From CAZKEW01 sp964580435 (lineage in GTDB: Bacteria; Acidobacteriota; Aminicenantia; Aminicenantales; UBA8522), in assembly GCA_964580435.1 (NCBI GenBank), contig CAZOKP010000019.1, positions 1-35,785 on the forward strand: a DNA stretch of 35,785 nucleotides, written 5' to 3'. Of this stretch, positions 17,574 through 24,268 are shown in pieces (position 1 is the first letter of the stretch; each line of letters starts with the position of its first letter). A model generated the notes under the pieces. That model worked only from the letters and a program-made list of their open reading frames with translations, did not search any database and was not told the DNA's origin. The position numbers and the translations under genes are program-made.

Positions 17574-18188
17574 TCAGTATTTCCGCAGCAGGCCGATGAC
17601 CCGGCCGACGACCCGAAGCTCTTTGACCTCGATCGGCGCAAACTCCGGGTTCTCGGGGACGAGGAGAATCCGGCCGTTCTCCCGGCGCAGCCGCTTCAAG
17701 GTCACCGACCCGTCATCGAGGCGGGCTACCACCATCTCGCCGGAGCTGGCCGTATTCGTCCGCTCCAGAAGCACCTGATCGCTGTCATCGATGTAGGCAT
17801 CCACCATGCTTTTCCCTGCGACGCGGATGCAGAAGATGTTCTCGCGGCGGCCCACCATCCACTCCGGCACATCCACCGTCTCTCCGAGAGAATCAAAGAC
17901 TTCCCCCGGATGACCTGCTGGCGCAACGCCGACGAGGGGCACCTTGACCCGGTTTTCGAAGGGCGCCGGAAACCCGGCCAGCCGCAGCTCCCCTGCTTCG
18001 CGGCGGAGATAGCCCTTCCGTTCCAGGCTCAGGACATGCTTGAAGACGGCCGAAGGGTTGGCGATGCCGAGCAGCTTCCCCAACTGGCGGATTGTCGGGG
18101 AGAAGCCGCGCTCGAGGATGAAACCCTCGATGGCCTTGAGGGCCTTGGTTTGGCGCCTGGTCAGCTCTTTCCTAATCTTGTTTACCAT
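17574..18188 (-). CDS. lexA: LexA repressor (SOS regulator, S24 family)
   Basis: LexA represses DNA-damage genes and cuts itself when RecA is activated. With the start at 18188 it is 204 residues. An N-terminal winged helix (LTRRQTKALKAIEGFILERGFSPTIRQLGKLLG) is followed by the self-cleavage site A91-G92 (VAPAGHPGE), catalytic S127 (VAGKSMVDAYI) and K165 (VTLKRL), with family-like spacing. The frame extends to 18233, but the candidate promoter lies there, and Met at 18200 coincides with the predicted transcript start. A small duplication gives MVNKMVNK. It is divergent from the gene at 18452, and dinB and dnaE2 lie downstream on the same strand. Confidence 0.93.
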   Translation of the reverse strand: MVNKIRKELTRRQTKALKAIEGFILERGFSPTIRQLGKLLGIANPSAVFKHVLSLERKGYLRREAGELRLAGFPAPFENRVKVPLVGVAPAGHPGEVFDSLGETVDVPEWMVGRRENIFCIRVAGKSMVDAYIDDSDQVLLERTNTASSGEMVVARLDDGSVTLKRLRRENGRILLVPENPEFAPIEVKELRVVGRVIGLLRKY

Positions 18189-18204
18189 TTTGTTCACCAT
18201 ATAT

Positions 18205-18233
18205 AAAATAAGCCGCGGGAAGGCATTTGTCAA
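18205..18233 (-). promoter_or_regulatory. Sigma70-type promoter of lexA
   Basis: On the minus strand TTGACA (18233-18228), 17 bases, TATTTT (18210-18205). The predicted start near 18198 gives a leader of about ten bases to the ATG at 18188, so translation would be nearly leaderless. The -35 box lies in the left arm of the 29-base palindrome. Confidence 0.65.
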
Positions 18234-18255
18234 GTGGAATTTTTCCTCTTGACAA
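18227..18255. promoter_or_regulatory. 29-base palindrome holding both divergent -35 boxes
   Basis: Two 13-base arms, TTGTCAAGTGGAA (18227-18239) and TTCCTCTTGACAA (18243-18255), match at 12 of 13 positions around a TTT centre. Each arm contains a TTGACA pointing outward, one for lexA and one for the gene at 18452. A dimeric repressor bound here would control both promoters. Confidence 0.6.
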
Positions 18256-18277
18256 AGACAAATAAATATTGTATGTA
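18249..18277 (+). promoter_or_regulatory. Candidate promoter of the 18452 gene
   Basis: TTGACA (18249-18254), 17 bases, then a weak -10 TATGTA (18272-18277) that lies inside the first TTGTATG operator. It predicts a leader of about 165 bases. Confidence 0.45.
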
Positions 18278-18330
18278 TTCATACAATAACTTGTATGAAT
18301 TAATGCAATTAGTTGTATGAATAATAGAAT
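18267..18330. promoter_or_regulatory. Three TTGTATG operator-like repeats at 22-base spacing
   Basis: TTGTATG begins at 18269, 18291 and 18313, exactly 22 bases apart (about two helical turns). The first is a perfect inverted repeat with 9-base arms (TATTGTATG, TATT, CATACAATA; 18267-18288). The second has a partly matching right arm (AATGCAA), and the third has only the left half. Copies 2 and 3 share TTGTATGAAT. On the opposite strand the right arm of copy 1 also reads TTGTATGAATA. The geometry suggests cooperative binding of a dimeric regulator; LexA is the nearest candidate. Confidence 0.6.
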
Positions 18331-18346
18331 GAAATCGGCGTCCAGA

Positions 18347-18369
18347 TTTTCGAAACAAGATTTCGAAAA
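18347..18369. repeat. TTTCGAAA inverted repeat in the 18452 leader
   Basis: Perfect 9-base arms TTTTCGAAA (18347-18355) and TTTCGAAAA (18361-18369) flank CAAGA. Each arm contains the self-complementary TTTCGAAA. It could be a second operator or a leader hairpin. Confidence 0.5.
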
Positions 18370-18422
18370 ACAGCCTCCTACGATATTTCAGAGGATAGAA
18401 TAATAAAAAATTTAGAGGATTT

Positions 18423-18444
18423 CCTGAGGCGCATCAGGGAGAGG
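18423..18444 (+). promoter_or_regulatory. Ribosome site of 18452 overlapped by a small hairpin
   Basis: CCTGA (18423-18427) pairs with TCAGG (18434-18438) across a six-base loop. The 3' arm shares two bases with the ribosome site GGGAGAGG (18437-18444), so the hairpin may partly mask it. Confidence 0.35.
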
Positions 18445-18451
18445 AATTCAA

Positions 18452-19126
18452 ATGGAAAATAATGAAGAGCTGGTTAAAAAGGTGCGGCGACTCGGTTATC
18501 CCCTATTCGAAACAGAGGAACATGAGGATGCAAATGAGATCTTAGCCGATGTCGTTAAAAGCGAAAATCCCCGACTTTGGCAAGGATTTCCAGTCATGTT
18601 GGCCAACAGCAAGGAAAGAAATGTCTTCCATTACAATCGGGTTCTGTCTTCATTGAAGGCCCCAGATGAAAGAGACCATTTTCATCGTTTGCTTTTGGTG
18701 TCTTTTGCCCTGTACAAGATACAAAACCTAAAGTCTGCTTGGGTCTCGGATCTGTATAAGATTCTTGGGCCATCAGATAAAAAAGATCTCGGAAACCTCC
18801 TGAATAAATTCGTTGCTAATGAGTACATTCAGGTGGGGTCGGTTCGGTTGTCAACCGAAAAAATCAGAACAGTTTTTCAGGACTATTTTGAACAAACACC
18901 CTCCAAATTACAAAATCTGTTGTCTGTTAGGGAAGAATTCGGACTGGAATATTCCCTGTCGCAGATTTTTTCTCCTGCACAAAAAGATATAATTCTAAAA
19001 AAGCTGAGAAGGGAAAAGCTTTCAAAAACCGAGACAGAATACTTTTCCAGAGTGGTCAAGAAAAAGCTGTTAGCCCTGGCAAATCCGGATTTGCACCGGT
19101 TGGCCCGCCGGTTGATTGAATTATGA
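18452..19126 (+). CDS. Unrecognised protein divergent from lexA
   Basis: I do not recognise a named domain in this 224-residue soluble protein. It is strongly helical and charged, with no signal or membrane segment and no cysteine. Residues about 1-60 (ELVKKVRRLGYPLFETEEHEDANEILADVV) look like a conserved block. The middle (about 80-130) could be a winged-helix-like fold (LYKILGPSDKKDLGNLLNKFVANEYIQVGSVRLSTEKI). The C-terminus (LSKTETEYFSRVVKKKLLALANPDLHRLARRLIEL region) is basic and helical, so nucleic-acid binding is plausible but inferred. The start is well set by GGGAGAGG eight bases before the ATG. It shares an intergenic control region with lexA, and damage induction is a testable idea. 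Confidence 0.75.
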   Translation: MENNEELVKKVRRLGYPLFETEEHEDANEILADVVKSENPRLWQGFPVMLANSKERNVFHYNRVLSSLKAPDERDHFHRLLLVSFALYKIQNLKSAWVSDLYKILGPSDKKDLGNLLNKFVANEYIQVGSVRLSTEKIRTVFQDYFEQTPSKLQNLLSVREEFGLEYSLSQIFSPAQKDIILKKLRREKLSKTETEYFSRVVKKKLLALANPDLHRLARRLIEL

Positions 19127-19189
19127 ACAAGAATCTATCCCCATTAATAGAATTCAGCCCAATAAATGTCCGGTTAATACTCGATTCCA

Positions 19190-19990
19190 ATGGATTTTAA
19201 AATAGTGGACCTTGCGCAGCAAAAGTATTCCCCAACAAATGTCTGTATATATTGCGGAACTATAGATGACTTAAGAGACGAGCACATTATTTCAAGTGGC
19301 CTGGGCGGAAAGGCAATTCTCCCAAAATCGACATGCGGGAAATGCTCTATTGTTACTGGCAGGATTGAGAGATTCGTACTCCGAGGATCTATGAGATCCG
19401 TGCGTGTTTTCTTAAAGCTTCGTTCTCGGCGTCCAAATGACGTTCCAACAGAATATCCAATACGAATAATAAGAGGCAATAGGGCTGAAACAATAGGGCT
19501 TCCGCTTGAGGAATATCCAATCCTGTTGCCAATGCCCATATTTGATATTCCATCCTTTTTGTCGGGAGACGAAGAGACGAAGGGCATTAAAATTATCGGC
19601 GTTGACACCATAAGCTTTGGACCCCGTCCAGAGGAAGTTGGGAAAAAAATAAAAGCAAAAATCATAGAAGTTACGCCAGAAAAAGATTTTCCAAATGAAT
19701 TTGCCAGAATGCTCGCAAAGATTATCTATGTATATGCTACGGCCGAGCTCGGCCTCAGCAAAACCAAAGAAGCGTTTGTTCTTCCTGCAATTCTCGGGCA
19801 AAAAGATGACATTGGGCGTTGGGTTGGGACAATTCGGAGAGAAACAGAGCCAAAAAAGAATCTTTTGCACCGGCTTAAGCTGATTCAAGAAAAAGAAAAA
19901 CAACTTCTGCTTGGTGAAGTTCAGTTATTTGCCGATTCTCTTGGTCCGACCTATGGAATAGTGATAGGGAAATCCAGAGCCAACGCTTGA
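19190..19990 (+). CDS. HNH_5-like endonuclease domain protein
   Basis: The 266-residue protein has an N-terminal HNH_5-type zinc/nuclease module: C19-I-Y-C22, then D30-E31-H32-I-I with a following GLGG, then C49-G-K-C52. These fit two CxxC zinc knuckles around the EH catalytic pair. The Asn that usually follows the second knuckle (C-N) is Ser53, so activity is uncertain. The rest (about 60-266) is unrecognised, with a helical, lysine-rich C-terminus (LLHRLKLIQEKEKQLLL). HNH proteins of this sort are common in restriction or phage-related settings. It is on the same strand as the 18452 gene, 63 bases downstream, but has no clear ribosome site. The DNA is more AT-rich than the flanks, consistent with transfer. 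Confidence 0.7.
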   Translation: MDFKIVDLAQQKYSPTNVCIYCGTIDDLRDEHIISSGLGGKAILPKSTCGKCSIVTGRIERFVLRGSMRSVRVFLKLRSRRPNDVPTEYPIRIIRGNRAETIGLPLEEYPILLPMPIFDIPSFLSGDEETKGIKIIGVDTISFGPRPEEVGKKIKAKIIEVTPEKDFPNEFARMLAKIIYVYATAELGLSKTKEAFVLPAILGQKDDIGRWVGTIRRETEPKKNLLHRLKLIQEKEKQLLLGEVQLFADSLGPTYGIVIGKSRANA

Positions 19991-20134
19991 TCTCATATTA
20001 ACAAGTGACTTCTCATTCACGACAAGCATGACATAGGGGGAGTATATTTCTATTAGGAAGCCCGGAAAAATAAGACCCCGAATTGATTATTCGAAAGCAC
20101 ACAATGTTTTATATATTGCCTTATGGCCCGCCCG
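19991..20134. other. Convergent intergenic region of the AT-rich island
   Basis: These 144 bases separate the HNH gene from the convergent GHKL ATPase. I see no strong stem followed by a T-run, no repeat and no short gene. Confidence 0.4.
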
Positions 20135-22012
20135 CTAGGATAAGAATATACCATGAATTATGGGCACACAAAGCTTCAAATGTTCATTGTAGACTTTTAA
20201 ATACTGATCAAGCTTCGCTTCTGGATCAAAAATGTCTTTATCTACCTTTCTGCGTGCAGTTTCTCTGCAAAATGCTTCTCCAACTAGCTCTGAAAGTAAT
20301 AGGCTACCCCTTTCAGTTTCAGATCCATCACCATTTTCGCCTAGGTAGGGAAATACACCTGGATAATAAATATAAATCCTAACAACTCCCGTATTTCTGT
20401 CATAAAAGACACGTTGAGGCGGATTCCTATCGAACGTATCAAATCTAATCTCTTTAAAAAGACCGCCCTTTTGTTTTTTAGGAGGTTCATCAGATTTAGC
20501 TTTTCGCTTTTTCTTTTCTATACCTATGGCAAATTCGGCATAATCCTCGTCTTTTCCTTGTCTTACAATTATTCCGGTTTTGTCTTGGGGACGAAAACCC
20601 TTGATTTTGAAGTATCCAAAGACAATATCATCCCGTTTGACATGTTTGCGTAACATAATATTGTCATTCGATAAAACAAACTTTCCTTTTGGATCGTCGA
20701 GAGATATATTAACCTGGGTCTTGCCTTTTAATACACTACTCAAATTATAAACGGAGAAGGTCCGATCCTGGTCAGGCGCAGCACTGGCTTCTGGAGGGTA
20801 AATTGTCAAATGAGAAATCTGAAAATTGTCAGGTATCGAATCAGGGCCCAGGCCAGTTTCACCTAGCAGCTCCCTGCCTAGCGAGTTTAGCTTTTTTAAC
20901 AATTTTTGGAGTTTGTTAGCTCGCTCGACCGGCATCTGCTTCCTCTTCGATGGAAACTCAGCCTGTTTCTTCTTGCGCTCGATGTGGTGTGCTAATATTT
21001 GTTTAACTTCTTCTTCTAGCTCCGCACAACATTCATGGCTCCAATATATCCCCTTTCTGTCGGATCTAATTATCCCCTTTTCGCCTTCTTTTATTTTTTG
21101 GAAAATACCAGGACAACGTATTTCTCCAAAAAAATAATGCGCATCCGGATCATTGTCAAATCCAAAAAGCTGATTTTCCAGAATTGCATTGGAAGTCTTA
21201 ATCAATATCCCAGCTTGAGATTCGGGGTCATTTCTTGAAAAAGGAAGTCTCTCATTCGATTCATAAAGATTGAAATCTACAATGCCTAAACCCTTTAAAT
21301 AGATCTTTCTATTTTCTATTTGTTGTCCAGCCGGGGCTGTATACCAAAGTCTTTTTGGTCCATCTATTTTGCTTCTTTTTTCAACAATAATGGTTATGTA
21401 TCTTTTAGGATTGCTAAGAATATCCCGGAGAGCAAAATGATCTCTTAGTTTGCAAAGCAACTTATCAAAATCTGGACACTTGACAGGTCTATCTTCAGAG
21501 GATCTGATTATTACTTTGGTAAATGAACTTTCTTCTGTTTCTGAACCGGCATCTAGTGTTATCCAGGTTAATTTGGTTTTATCAAAATCGTAATAGTATT
21601 GCCCATGGGTTTTTTTGCCCTCAGCAACAGTGAGTATTTCTCCCGAACCCAGCGCAAGGATGCTTTCTTTAAGTCCACGGCCAAAAAAACCCCGAGCGCT
21701 TTTCCCTGCATAAAGTTCGCTCGTTTTTCTCCCGTAGCAGATGACGTTTTCAAGTTTATCTGGAGTCATTCCTGAAGCTTCATCTCTAACTTGGACTTCT
21801 TGGCAATCTCCACTTTTGGATTTCTTTACATAGATTTCTATTTTTCCCGTTGTATTCCTACCTTCTTGCTCAATGCTCGAATAGCTGTCATCACTATTAG
21901 TCACCAACTCAATTATTGCATCCACTAAATTCGAAATTGTTCCCTTTGCCTGCACCAGGGCTACTTCATCTTCGATACCAGGAAAAATCCTTTCTCCCCT
22001 TTTTAAGACCAT
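20135..22012 (-). CDS. MORC-like GHKL ATPase
   Basis: The 625-residue protein starts with a complete GHKL (Hsp90/MutL/histidine-kinase-type) ATPase domain. The N box is E35-L-V-T-N39-S-D-D, the G1 box is D77-E-A-S-G81-M, and the G2 loop is G108-F-F-G111-R-G113-L-K-E. About residues 120-300 should be the S5-like transducer half. Residues about 350-395 are lysine-rich and helical (KKKQAEFPSKRKQ, then KLQKLLKKLNSLGREL), a likely coiled coil. The C-terminal third is unrecognised. No HATPase-linked histidine phosphorylation site or Hsp90 middle domain is evident. Bacterial MORC-like ATPases are known from predicted restriction-like defence loci, which is the basis for suspecting defence here. Its ATG lies three bases after the stop of the upstream partner gene, so the two are probably coupled. 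Confidence 0.75.
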   Translation of the reverse strand: MVLKRGERIFPGIEDEVALVQAKGTISNLVDAIIELVTNSDDSYSSIEQEGRNTTGKIEIYVKKSKSGDCQEVQVRDEASGMTPDKLENVICYGRKTSELYAGKSARGFFGRGLKESILALGSGEILTVAEGKKTHGQYYYDFDKTKLTWITLDAGSETEESSFTKVIIRSSEDRPVKCPDFDKLLCKLRDHFALRDILSNPKRYITIIVEKRSKIDGPKRLWYTAPAGQQIENRKIYLKGLGIVDFNLYESNERLPFSRNDPESQAGILIKTSNAILENQLFGFDNDPDAHYFFGEIRCPGIFQKIKEGEKGIIRSDRKGIYWSHECCAELEEEVKQILAHHIERKKKQAEFPSKRKQMPVERANKLQKLLKKLNSLGRELLGETGLGPDSIPDNFQISHLTIYPPEASAAPDQDRTFSVYNLSSVLKGKTQVNISLDDPKGKFVLSNDNIMLRKHVKRDDIVFGYFKIKGFRPQDKTGIIVRQGKDEDYAEFAIGIEKKKRKAKSDEPPKKQKGGLFKEIRFDTFDRNPPQRVFYDRNTGVVRIYIYYPGVFPYLGENGDGSETERGSLLLSELVGEAFCRETARRKVDKDIFDPEAKLDQYLKVYNEHLKLCVPIIHGIFLS

Positions 22013-22015
22013 CGT

Positions 22016-22642
22016 TCACCCCCCTAGTTTTTCTAATTTTTTTTTACATATCTCCAAAAATGGAATAACTGATGATTCATTATAAGTAGCTGCGGCATTC
22101 ATATACAAATTCAGGTTATGTCTAAGGATCCTCTTCGGAGTTTCAAGTGTCCCGCCGAGAAAAGATTTTAGATCTGTGTCATTTATTTCGTATCCAGCGA
22201 TGTTTACATATTTCTGGTATTCAGGCGTGTTCTTTATATGTAGGATAATAGCTTCGTATCGCTCTCTTGGTTTTGGAGGGGGCAAATTCCTTCTTATTTT
22301 GTTTTTCTTTTTCAGGAGATTTCCGGTATCTCTGGCGACCTCTTCACCAGCAGCGGTTATCCTGAACCCTTCTTTTACGGTCCCTGCCAACCATCCTTTG
22401 TCTGTTCTACAGCGAAGCCAGGCTTTGTTGATTCTCGTCGCATCAGGCCAATTTGGGTATCGTAAAAAACCAAATTTCTTCGGAAACAATTTAAAGCACT
22501 CACAAACAAGACGTTCGAACGTACATTCTTCGGAATTGTCAAGAATGTTTTTCACAGAATAAATGACTAATTGGTCGACTCCGATATCTTTGTAGGAATC
22601 TGAAGGAAACTCGCCTTCTATTTGTGTCTTTCTGATTTTCAT
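22016..22642 (-). CDS. Winged-helix-like partner of the GHKL ATPase
   Basis: I do not recognise a named family. With ATG at 22642 it has 208 residues. The first 100 (VDQLVIYSVKNILDNSEECTFERLVCECFKLFPKKFGFLRYPNWPDATRINKAWLRCRTDKGWL, summarised here by its ends) look like a winged helix: helices, then a hairpin ending GFRITAAGEEVA, a pattern common in restriction-associated wHTH proteins. A basic linker (LLKKKNKIRRNLPPPKPRERYE) joins a helical C-terminal half. A TTG start at 22687 would overlap vapC and is less likely. It directly precedes the ATPase gene with a three-base gap, which strongly suggests a two-component module. DNA recognition for the ATPase is an inference. Confidence 0.6.
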   Translation of the reverse strand: MKIRKTQIEGEFPSDSYKDIGVDQLVIYSVKNILDNSEECTFERLVCECFKLFPKKFGFLRYPNWPDATRINKAWLRCRTDKGWLAGTVKEGFRITAAGEEVARDTGNLLKKKNKIRRNLPPPKPRERYEAIILHIKNTPEYQKYVNIAGYEINDTDLKSFLGGTLETPKRILRHNLNLYMNAAATYNESSVIPFLEICKKKLEKLGG

Positions 22643-22652
22643 AGTTTTCTCT

Positions 22653-23051
22653 TTACGAAATCCAATTGATTTTGATATCACCTTCAATAGTATTGAATTC
22701 GCGGTCTCCTGTAATTAGCTCGCCCTTGCGGATCCTCGTCAGTGCGGCGGCGAAGCAATCTGCATAGGAAATTTTATATCTTGCCTTGAAGCGGGCAGCT
22801 TCTTTTGCCATGGCAATGTCCGCGTCGACAACCTCGATAGGAAGCGTACGTATGATCCTTTCTATCTCCTCTGCTTTTGGTTGGCCACACTCCCTTAAAA
22901 CGATGTAATAGACCTCACCAAAATTAACAGATGTCATCAAAAGGTTAGAATCTTTCTCCGCCGCATTAACAAATGCCGCTTGGACGTTTTCATAACCTGG
23001 TTCCTTCTCAAAGAAGGCCAATAGCGCGTGCGCGTCAAGAATTTTGACCAC
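22653..23051 (-). CDS. vapC: VapC-family PIN-domain ribonuclease toxin
   Basis: The 132-residue PIN protein has the four acidic metal ligands of VapC toxins: D6 (ILDAHALLAF), E46 (VNFGEVYY), D98 (ISYADCFAAAL) and D116 (LITGDREF). Such toxins cleave specific RNAs, often tRNA. It starts with GTG at 23051, immediately after the antitoxin stop (TAA then GTG, no gap), which is the usual coupled arrangement. The wHTH gene begins about ten bases after its stop, so toxin, antitoxin, wHTH and GHKL ATPase could all share one transcript from the promoter at 23340. Confidence 0.88.
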   Translation of the reverse strand: MVKILDAHALLAFFEKEPGYENVQAAFVNAAEKDSNLLMTSVNFGEVYYIVLRECGQPKAEEIERIIRTLPIEVVDADIAMAKEAARFKARYKISYADCFAAALTRIRKGELITGDREFNTIEGDIKINWIS

Positions 23052-23288
23052 TTAGCCCTCTCTTTCTTTATCAGCAGATCTCTCCTGGAGCAAGGCTTTG
23101 GACAGCTTCCCTTTTGTTGCCAAGATTCCTGCCAATTTCTCGAAATACTCCGGAGTAATAGGTTTGAGGACTATTTCTTCTCCCCTCTCTTCAATATACA
23201 ATTTCGTTCCCCGTTTGATATTATACTTCCGCCTTATTTTTGACGGAATCACTACCTGCCCCTTTGTTGTGACGACTGTAGTAGCCAT
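23052..23288 (-). CDS. vapB: AbrB/SpoVT-type VapB antitoxin
   Basis: The 78-residue protein has an N-terminal swapped-hairpin AbrB domain (VVTTKGQVVIPSKIRRKYNIKRGTKLYI) that binds DNA. Its C-terminus (about 45-78, EYFEKLAGILATKGKLSKALLQERSADKE) should wrap the toxin. It neutralises the VapC that follows and probably represses the pair. I start it at ATG 23288 because the promoter predicts transcription from about 23305; the ORF could open at 23321, but that overlaps the -10 element. Confidence 0.85.
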   Translation of the reverse strand: MATTVVTTKGQVVIPSKIRRKYNIKRGTKLYIEERGEEIVLKPITPEYFEKLAGILATKGKLSKALLQERSADKEREG

Positions 23289-23303
23289 TGAATTTCTCTT
23301 TTC

Positions 23304-23340
23304 TGGTAAATTGTATACCATATTTTAAATCGTATGTCAA
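23304..23340 (-). promoter_or_regulatory. vapBC promoter with overlapping inverted repeat
   Basis: On the minus strand TTGACA (23340-23335), 17 bases, TATACA (23317-23312). An inverted repeat TGGTA/TACCA (23304-23308 and 23316-23320) covers the -10, as expected for VapB autorepression. Confidence 0.65.
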
Positions 23341-23502
23341 TATATTTTATGTATTACCTAATATTTTAGTATTACATGTGAACATCTCAAAAGGAAAGGC
23401 CCCGCTTTTTTAGCTAACCCTGCAAAAACAAAATCTCTTTGGGCACTCCTGGAGAAATTCGCAAAACTTGCCAAACGCCAACAAAAATGAGATAAATTGA
23501 GC

Positions 23503-24231
23503 ATGAAAAAAGAAACGCAACCCAACCCGGGCCGCCTCAAGAAAAGGCTGGATATCAAACTCCCCCTTATCGGGTTCTATGATGCGCCCGACCCGGCGCT
23601 CTTCAAGCCCCTTATCGAGCCGAAGTCAAGCGATTGTATTTTCTGCTACTACAAAAACTGGATCAAAGGTGAAACACTTCATCTCACCAAGGACCGCTAC
23701 GGCTGCGGCGGAGCAGGCCACTCATTATGGGGAATACAGACGCGGCCGAGAAAGGCCTTTATTGAGTTCCTCGTCGATGATGAAGGGCTCAAGGCTTCTC
23801 ACGCGCTCATGGAAAAGTGGATTGACGCCCGCCAGCCGTATCGGGCCGAACACCCTCACCTATTTATCGGCCCGCTCAGAGAAGAAGCCTGGCCTTACGC
23901 CAAGACCGTCACATTCCTGGTCAACCCCGACCACCTCAGCGCGCTGGCCATAGGCGCGCAATATCACAGCGCTCCGGAAGATCCCCCGCCGGTGATCGCT
24001 CCCTTTGGCTCCGGATGTTCGCAACTCATACCTTTCAAGAACTTGGACATCCCGCAAGCGTCTATCGGCTCCACAGACATCGCCATGCGCCAGCACATTC
24101 CGCCTGATATTCTAACCTTTGTGGTTACTCGGCCGATGTTCAGGCAGCTCTGCGCGCTCGACGAGCGGAGCTTTCTTTACAAACCTTTTCTTCAGCGGCT
24201 GCGCCTGGCGCGCGGACTGAAGGAAATGTAA
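23503..24231 (+). CDS. DUF169 family protein
   Basis: This 242-residue soluble protein is recognisable as DUF169 by PKSSDCIFCYYKNWIKGETLHLTKDRYGCGGAGHSLWG (spanning about residues 44-81; CxFC and CGG are the marks), by FLVNPDHLSALAIGAQYH near 145, and by the late GSGCSQLIPF. The family's biochemical role is not established; it occurs mostly in anaerobes and archaea. The clustered cysteines could bind metal. The start is ATG 23503, in frame with a TTG six bases upstream; the ribosome site is weak (TTGAG). It is convergent with the amidohydrolase. Codon and GC character return to the GC-rich background here, marking the right edge of the AT-rich island. Confidence 0.85.
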   Translation: MKKETQPNPGRLKKRLDIKLPLIGFYDAPDPALFKPLIEPKSSDCIFCYYKNWIKGETLHLTKDRYGCGGAGHSLWGIQTRPRKAFIEFLVDDEGLKASHALMEKWIDARQPYRAEHPHLFIGPLREEAWPYAKTVTFLVNPDHLSALAIGAQYHSAPEDPPPVIAPFGSGCSQLIPFKNLDIPQASIGSTDIAMRQHIPPDILTFVVTRPMFRQLCALDERSFLYKPFLQRLRLARGLKEM

Positions 24232-24247
24232 GGAGTGGCACCTCGGC

Positions 24248-24268
24248 GAACGTCCCCCAGCTTAACCG
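24248..24268 (-). repeat. Short repeat containing GGGGGACGTTC, copy 1
   Basis: On the minus strand the end of the amidohydrolase gene reads CGGTTAAGCT followed by GGGGGACGTTC. Nearly the same block (CGGCTAAGT then GGGGGACGTTC) occurs at 30348-30368. It resembles REP-type elements spread by RAYT transposases, from memory. Confidence 0.45.

Noticed and set aside
18189..18233. Longer N-terminus of LexA
   Set aside because: The codons fall on the predicted promoter, and the family start (LTRRQ region) is well matched from 18188.
18267..18330. The 22-base periodic repeats as a mini CRISPR array
   Set aside because: Repeats are only 7-10 bases, spacing equals two helical turns, and they lie in a promoter region with no cas genes.
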